The notes under the pieces are model-generated. The model worked only from the letters and a program-made list of their open reading frames with translations, was not told where the DNA came from and did not search any database. Positions 5,723 through 10,050 of a DNA stretch of 10,050 nt are shown in pieces. The translations under genes and the position numbers were made by a program. Within the stretch, counting starts at the first letter, position 1; each line of letters starts with the position of its first letter. This stretch comes from Anaerolineae bacterium (GTDB lineage Bacteria; Chloroflexota; Anaerolineae; Aggregatilineales; UBA3940), in contig JAFGNO010000238.1 in NCBI GenBank assembly GCA_016926985.1, positions 1 through 10,050 on the forward strand, written 5' to 3'.

Positions 5723-7488
5723 GTAGCGTAAAATATTCTCCATATAACCGCCTGCAGCATGGCAAACACCGCCGGGTCGTCGAAGCTCAGCCTATCTAAG
5801 TCGATTTTTTCGCCGGTCGTCTTCGCAATAATCTCAACCGCCTCGGCCAGCACCGACAGCATCCGCAGCCCCAGGATGTCGATCTTGACCAGCCCGGAGT
5901 CCTCGATGCCATACTTGTCCCACTGGACCACCACCCGGCCCGGCATAGTGGCCGGCTCGGTAGCGATGTGCTCGGCCAGCGGCGGCCCGGTGATTACCAT
6001 CCCCCCGTTGTGGATGCCCAGATGGCGCGGGAAGCCTCTCAACTGCCCAACCAGGTCAAAGAGCTGCTGCCACAGCGGGCCTTCCATGATGGTGCCCAGC
6101 TCATCCTGCAAGGTGGGCGACTCGGCCACCTGCTGGACACCATAGGCGTGTACGGCTTTTGCCGCCCGGTCGACCAGGTGCGGGGGGAAGCCCAGCACCT
6201 TGCCCACGTCCCTTATGGCGCTCCGGGTGCGGTAGGTGACAAAGGTGCAGGCCATCGCCGCGTGGTCGTGGCCGTAGCGCCGGTAGATGTACTGGATCAC
6301 CTCCTCGCGCCGGGCGGCGTCGAAATCAATATCGATGTCCGGCGGGCGCAGCCGCTCTTCCGACAGGAAACGCTCAAAAACCAGGTGGTGCTTCATGGGA
6401 TCAATCGGGGTGATGTTCAGCAGGTAGGCCACCAGCGAGTTGGCCGCCGAACCCCGCCCCTGACAGCGGATGCCGTTTTGCTTCGCAAAATTGACGATGT
6501 CCCACACGATCAGGAAGTAGTTGACCAGCCGCCCCTGTTCGATCACCCGCAGTTCGTAATCCAACTGCTGTTTGACCGTCAATGCAGCATCTGTATATCG
6601 TCGGGGCAGAGCCGACTCACACAATTCGCGAAGATAATCCGCAGCACTCATCCCATCCGGGGTGGGGAATGCCGGCAGGTCTTGGAGACCATAGGCCAGT
6701 TCGAAGTGACAGCGCTCGGCGATGCGGAGGGTGTTGGCCAGCGCTTGCGGATAATCGGCAAACAGCGGCCCCAGCCGCCGGGCATCTTTCAGATAATACT
6801 CGGAGTTGGCCCGCCGCACCGATGACGATTCGGCCAGCGTGGTATGCTCCCGGATGCAGACCAGCACATCCTGCAGGCGGTGGCCCTCCCGCCGGGCATA
6901 ATGCACGTTGTTGGTCGCCACCACCTCCAATCCGACCACCTCCGCAAGTTCGGCCAATCCTCGCACCAGCGATTTATCCGGGGGCCGGAGGTGATGCTGC
7001 AGCTCGATCCAGAAACCGCTCGCCCCGAACCACTCCTTATACTGCCGGGCGATGCGGATGGCCCCCTCCCGATCCCCCCGCCGCAGCGCCAGCGGGATCG
7101 CCCCCTGCGGGCAGCCGGACAGCGCGATCAGCCCCCCGGTGTGACCGGCCAGCCGCTCGACCGGCAGCGCGGCTTGACCTTTGGGCGCATTGGCCCGTGC
7201 CTGGCTGATCAGCCAATTGAGGTTATGCCAGCCCTGCTTATTCTCGACTAGCAGGGTCAGGTGGCTGTCGTCGTCGAGGTTCAGTTCGGCCCCCAGGATG
7301 GGCTTGATGCCCGCGGCCTGCGCCGCCTGCGAGAAGCGCACCGCCCCATAGACCGCGTCGTGGTCGGTCAGGGCCAGGGTGGGCATGCCCAGCTCCACTG
7401 CCCGTGAGACCAGCGCCTCCGGCGGCGAAGCCCCATCCAGCAGGCTGAAGTGGGAGTGGCAGTGCAGTTCGACGTAGTCCATGCGCAT
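5599..7488 (-). CDS. dnaE2: Error-prone DNA polymerase III alpha subunit, interrupted (N-terminal half plus chimeric tail)
   Basis: The 629-codon frame carries about 580 residues of a DnaE2/ImuC-like polymerase, which performs translesion/error-prone synthesis. The PHP domain is at the N-terminus (LHCHSHFSLLDG; LTDHDAVYG; NNVHYA, where many relatives have NDVHY). The palm is at about 310-580, with PDIDIDFD (D386 and D388) and D537 (KIDILGLR) as the three catalytic aspartates. FPRHLGIHNGGMVITG at 486-501 resembles error-prone DnaE2 more than replicative DnaE1. After A580 (5749-5751) homology stops, and 49 unrelated codons run into toxin antisense. The fingers, clamp-binding and OB regions (nearly half of a usual 1,050-1,150-aa protein) are missing, so the product is unlikely to polymerise. 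ATG 7488 has an in-frame TAA 9 bp upstream (7498-7500) and no ribosome binding site. The coding DNA is more GC-rich than either neighbour. The symbol is family-level: dnaE1 remains possible. Confidence 0.85.
   Translation of the reverse strand: MRMDYVELHCHSHFSLLDGASPPEALVSRAVELGMPTLALTDHDAVYGAVRFSQAAQAAGIKPILGAELNLDDDSHLTLLVENKQGWHNLNWLISQARANAPKGQAALPVERLAGHTGGLIALSGCPQGAIPLALRRGDREGAIRIARQYKEWFGASGFWIELQHHLRPPDKSLVRGLAELAEVVGLEVVATNNVHYARREGHRLQDVLVCIREHTTLAESSSVRRANSEYYLKDARRLGPLFADYPQALANTLRIAERCHFELAYGLQDLPAFPTPDGMSAADYLRELCESALPRRYTDAALTVKQQLDYELRVIEQGRLVNYFLIVWDIVNFAKQNGIRCQGRGSAANSLVAYLLNITPIDPMKHHLVFERFLSEERLRPPDIDIDFDAARREEVIQYIYRRYGHDHAAMACTFVTYRTRSAIRDVGKVLGFPPHLVDRAAKAVHAYGVQQVAESPTLQDELGTIMEGPLWQQLFDLVGQLRGFPRHLGIHNGGMVITGPPLAEHIATEPATMPGRVVVQWDKYGIEDSGLVKIDILGLRMLSVLAEAVEIIAKTTGEKIDLDRLSFDDPAVFAMLQAVIWRIFYATYEAGLKSVTGLTVTPVVRATRSCFPSAVIRGKLSVLANAM
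5723..5748. other. Right-end junction of the element with dnaE
   Basis: AT-rich 26-bp strip between the toxin stop codon and the last codon that fits dnaE homology. On the - strand the polymerase frame reads FAMLQA (codons ending at 5749), and then departs from family sequence into VIWRIFY.... In DnaE proteins the expected continuation here is a conserved segment of the type DT-x-GVFQ-x-ES. The exact crossover could be a few bases either side if element and target share a core. Confidence 0.55.
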
Positions 7489-7507
7489 GGAGGAAGCTTA
7501 CCGGCAA

Positions 7508-9964
7508 TCAATCCCGTAGTGGAAGACCAAATTCTTCCCGTTCTTCTGGCGTAAGTTCGCGAACAACGCAGCATTCCCGTACCAATGCAGCCGCCTCCTC
7601 CCAGGAGTGCCAGACCAACCATACCCTCATATTTCCGTACATTGAAACAACCATGATATGAGTCCCATCCGGCGACCAAGCCGCGTCGGTTATGGTATGT
7701 TCATGCCCGCTCAAGGAGAAAAGCTGACCCCCGCTTTGTGCATCCCACACTTTCGCGGTGTGGCCTGCAGTGGTGACGATGCGCGTCCCATCTGGTGACC
7801 AAGCCGCCCTGGAAAGGCTATGTCCATACCCAGGCAGGGAAAGAAGTTCTTCACCTGTCTGCGCATCCCACACCTTGACAGTGCCATCAAGAGAGGCTGT
7901 CAAGATACGCTTCCCATCCGGTGACCAGGCCACGCTGTTAACCTTATTATCGTGAAGAGTCGGGGATAAGAGTTTCGCGCCTGTTTCTGCGTCCCATATC
8001 TCTGTGGTACCATCCCATAAGGCGACCGCTATGCGGGTCCCATCCGGCGACCAGGCCGCGCTGATTACAGCAGATTTAAAATCATCCAGAGAGAGCAGAT
8101 CAGCCCCGGTTTCTGCATCCCACACCATTACGGTCAGCCCGGAAGCTGTCAGGATCCGCGTCCCATCCGGCGACCATTCTGCATAATCGACATCATTCTG
8201 CCCAAAGAAAGCAAGCACTCTGTCACCGGTTTTCGCATCCCACACCTTTATCATATCATTCCATATGGCAGTCACAATGTGATTTCCATCGGGCGACCAG
8301 TCCGCATATTCACACCGAATACTCCAGGGATCGTTGGTTGAGAAGGGGAACTCGACACCCGTCTTCGCATCCCACAAACTAAAAGTTCTCCTCGTTCCAG
8401 TCAGGATATATTGACTATCAGGCGACCAGGTCGCGCACTCAATATCCTTTTCCTGCTTCATAGGGATAAATATCCCGCTCCCCAGCCGGGCATTCCACAC
8501 CCTGGCAGTGCCATCACGAGAAGTGGTCACAATGCGCCTACTATCCGGTGACCAGCTTGCGTTCAATACAATAAATTCATGCCCGCTGAGGGAGAAAAGT
8601 TCTGTACCCGTTTCTGCATCCCATACTTTTGCAGCATGGTCATCCGAGGCCGTGACGATGCGTGTTCCATCCGGTGACCAAGTTGCAGTGTTGACATCCC
8701 CTGCATGCCCTCTCAGGGTGAGAAGTTCGATCCCCGTCTGCGTGTCCCATACTCTCGCCGTGTCATCATCTGAAGCTGTGACGATCCGCATCCCGTCCGG
8801 TGACCAGGATACGCTGTTGAGCCGGTCTTGATGCCCTTTCAGCTGGAAGAGTTCTGTACCGATTTCTGCATCCCATACTTTCACGTCGCCAGCGTATGCG
8901 CCGACGACAATGTATGCCCCATTTGGTGACCAGGTCGCACTGATAACGCCCCCTTCATGCCCAAGCAGGGTGAAGCGTAGATTTCCCGTTTCCACGTCCC
9001 ATACCGTCGCAGTCCGATCCGTCGAGGAGATCACAATTTGGGTCCCATCCGGCGACCAAGCCACATTCATGATGTCCGCGTGTTCCCCCCCCTGAGGAAC
9101 ATCTATAGTTAGGAATTCAGCCCCGGTCCCGGCATCCCACAATTTGATGGTGTCATCCCACGAGATGGTCGCAATCTTTGTCCCGTCCGGCGACCACTCG
9201 GCTTTCCAAACCTGATCTTCGTGTGTTTCCAGCGAGAGAAGTTCAGCTCCTGTCTCTGCGTCCCATACCCTGGCAGTATTGTCAGCAGAGGCGGTCACAA
9301 TACGAGCCCCATCTGGGGACCAGGATACACTCTTGAGGGAATCTTCATGCCCTTCCAGTGAGAAGAGTTCAATCCCTTCTTTCGAATCCCACACCCTGAT
9401 GGTGTGATCCTCCAAAGCTGTAGCAAGCCGCTTTCCATCTGGCGACCACCCTGCATCGAGGATTCTCGTGTCACGAACGGCAAGCGTAAAATCCGGCAGT
9501 TGGCCTGACAGGATTGCACGCCCCAATGCGCGTTCAGCTTGCCAGGTGTACGGATAGTGTTCTAAGGCTTCCAGAGCCAACAGGATGCTAAGTGTTCGAT
9601 TGCCTTCTGCCAGTTCTGCTTCAGATCGGGCTGCTATTGCAACGGACAGCGTTTCTTCGACGCGTAATTCTGCTTCCGCCTGAGCAGCCTGCCAAATCTC
9701 AGCATTCTGTTGGGCTTCCTGAATCTGGGATTGTGCAGTCTGTGAAATTTGTTCGGCTTCTCGCCGGGCCATTTCTTCAGTTTCCGCGTTAAGTTCGGCC
9801 TCGTGAGCACGGCGATTTGACTGCCAACCAAAGACTATTGTCACGACTATCATGACTGCGAGCACACCCAGGATGATCCGCAACCGATGTACTGTCAGTG
9901 CCAGTTGGTTTTGGTTTATATCGGGGCGGCTCTCACCATTGTCACCGTTCTCTTCAATAGACAT
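7508..9964 (-). CDS. Membrane-anchored coiled-coil protein with 15 WD40 repeats
   Basis: An 818-aa protein. Residues 1-27 are polar and probably cytoplasmic. One hydrophobic helix at about 28-47 (LRIILGVLAVMIVVTIVFGW) anchors it. A long Glu/Ala/Gln-rich coiled coil spans about 52-122. A helical linker (about 122-153, SILLALEALEHYPYTW...) of the type seen in WD40-tailed signalling proteins follows. Fifteen WD40 repeats then run from about 156 to 785. Each has a WSPDG strand and a VWDA strand; the Trp of WSPDG recurs every 41-43 residues (one 46-residue step). The tail (CCVVRELTPEEREEFGLP) is typical of Chloroflexota WD40 proteins as I recall them. There is no kinase, NTPase or other effector domain, so the likely role is a protein-binding scaffold at the membrane. 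Orientation in the membrane is not certain. ATG 9964 has GGGAG at 9971-9975. It ends 19 bp before dnaE. Confidence 0.9.
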   Translation of the reverse strand: MSIEENGDNGESRPDINQNQLALTVHRLRIILGVLAVMIVVTIVFGWQSNRRAHEAELNAETEEMARREAEQISQTAQSQIQEAQQNAEIWQAAQAEAELRVEETLSVAIAARSEAELAEGNRTLSILLALEALEHYPYTWQAERALGRAILSGQLPDFTLAVRDTRILDAGWSPDGKRLATALEDHTIRVWDSKEGIELFSLEGHEDSLKSVSWSPDGARIVTASADNTARVWDAETGAELLSLETHEDQVWKAEWSPDGTKIATISWDDTIKLWDAGTGAEFLTIDVPQGGEHADIMNVAWSPDGTQIVISSTDRTATVWDVETGNLRFTLLGHEGGVISATWSPNGAYIVVGAYAGDVKVWDAEIGTELFQLKGHQDRLNSVSWSPDGMRIVTASDDDTARVWDTQTGIELLTLRGHAGDVNTATWSPDGTRIVTASDDHAAKVWDAETGTELFSLSGHEFIVLNASWSPDSRRIVTTSRDGTARVWNARLGSGIFIPMKQEKDIECATWSPDSQYILTGTRRTFSLWDAKTGVEFPFSTNDPWSIRCEYADWSPDGNHIVTAIWNDMIKVWDAKTGDRVLAFFGQNDVDYAEWSPDGTRILTASGLTVMVWDAETGADLLSLDDFKSAVISAAWSPDGTRIAVALWDGTTEIWDAETGAKLLSPTLHDNKVNSVAWSPDGKRILTASLDGTVKVWDAQTGEELLSLPGYGHSLSRAAWSPDGTRIVTTAGHTAKVWDAQSGGQLFSLSGHEHTITDAAWSPDGTHIMVVSMYGNMRVWLVWHSWEEAAALVRECCVVRELTPEEREEFGLPLRD
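7610..9499 (-). repeat. Tandem array of 15 WD40-repeat coding units (about 126 bp each)
   Basis: The 42-codon period is visible in the DNA as recurrent (c)ccatccggtgaccag-like and tctgcatcccacac-like words on the + strand. Trp anchors fall at residues 173, 215, 257, 303, 345, 387, 429, 471, 513, 556, 597, 638, 680, 722 and 763. Units 8-9 (about residues 458-540) are the most diverged. Unit 15 ends in a variant VWLVWHSW instead of VWDA. Fifteen units fit two seven-bladed propellers plus one. Confidence 0.85.
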
Positions 9965-10050
9965 GTGGTTCTCCCGTTTGTGTAGTAAAGTTCATTCCCC
10001 CCAGTATTATAAATGACCTCTCACATTCGAAAAACAGCTCAATCATACAC
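9965..10050 (-). promoter_or_regulatory. Leader and promoter of the WD40 gene
   Basis: On the - strand a perfect TATAAT lies at 10006-10011, about 42 bp before the ATG, with start of transcription expected near 9999. The region 17-18 bp upstream is T-rich (TTTTTC) and is a poor match to TTGACA. The ribosome binding site GGGAG at 9971-9975 is 6 nt from the start codon. No other gene is visible up to the right edge of the window. Confidence 0.5.

Larger units (their letters stand above)
1..5748 (+). mobile_element. Tn554-like integrated element (left end outside the window), inserted in dnaE
   Basis: This block is all + strand: two tandem tyrosine recombinases, four small cargo genes and a toxin-antitoxin pair. 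At its right edge the homology of a host dnaE gene on the - strand begins in mid-protein. Tn554-family transposons carry tnpA (about 360 aa) and tnpB (about 630 aa) near the left end, with cargo to the right, and insert site-specifically into chromosomal genes; the order here matches. The right boundary is placed between the toxin stop (5722) and the last dnaE-like codon (5749-5751). The left end is not visible, because the first recombinase frame is open at base 1. No terminal repeats can be tested without the left end. The element is also visibly less GC-rich than the interrupted dnaE. Insertion is inferred; a rearrangement or an assembly join could give the same junction. Confidence 0.6.

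Noticed and set aside
1..5748. CRISPR array, tRNA attachment site or IS terminal repeats
   Set aside because: No regularly spaced direct repeats, no tRNA-like cloverleaf and no transposase of the DDE type were seen.
5968..6825. Long + strand open frame (285 codons) opposite dnaE, and others at 6582-7208 and 6844-7251
   Set aside because: They are shadows of the GC-rich dnaE coding strand: Pro/Arg/Gly-heavy, low-complexity translations with no ribosome binding sites, while the - strand shows clear polymerase motifs.
7758..9095. Series of + strand frames with recurring PSGDQ-type peptides
   Set aside because: The repetition is the antisense image of the WD40 units, not a repeat protein of its own.

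Overview
The window looks like genomic DNA from a member of the Chloroflexota (filamentous Anaerolineae/Caldilineae/Chloroflexia type). This rests on recalled family resemblance, not a search. The signs are a long WD40 protein with near-identical WSPDG...VWD repeats and a conserved C-terminal tail, a DUF6398-like protein in a cluster of small hypotheticals, and a GC-rich error-prone DnaE.

Bases 1 to about 5748 read as the left-to-middle part and the complete right end of an integrated mobile element. All of its genes are on the + strand. First come two tandem tyrosine recombinases: one of about 346 aa that is open at the left edge, and one of 645 aa with a Cys-rich C-terminal extension. This is the size order and arrangement of TnpA and TnpB of the Tn554 family. 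Four small cargo genes follow at 3016-4906: an unknown 132-aa protein, a DUF6398-like protein, an unknown 138-aa protein and a Cys-rich putative zinc-binding protein. A 154-bp non-coding stretch with a hairpin then leads into a two-gene toxin-antitoxin operon with a VapC-like PIN toxin (5061-5722). The toxin stops about 26 bp before the inferred element end.

Bases about 5749-7488 (- strand) encode the N-terminal 580 residues of an error-prone DNA polymerase III alpha subunit (DnaE2/ImuC-like). It has an intact PHP domain and palm, but the homology stops abruptly inside the palm/fingers region. The frame then runs 49 codons into the antisense of the toxin gene. The simplest reading is that the element is inserted in dnaE, and that the 3' half of dnaE lies to the left of this window, beyond the recombinases.

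Bases 7508-9964 (- strand) encode an 818-aa membrane-anchored coiled-coil protein with 15 WD40 repeats, enough for two seven-bladed propellers. It lies just upstream of dnaE in the same orientation, separated by 19 bp. Its leader at 9965-10050 holds a good ribosome binding site and a perfect TATAAT box.

No rRNA, tRNA or CRISPR array was seen.
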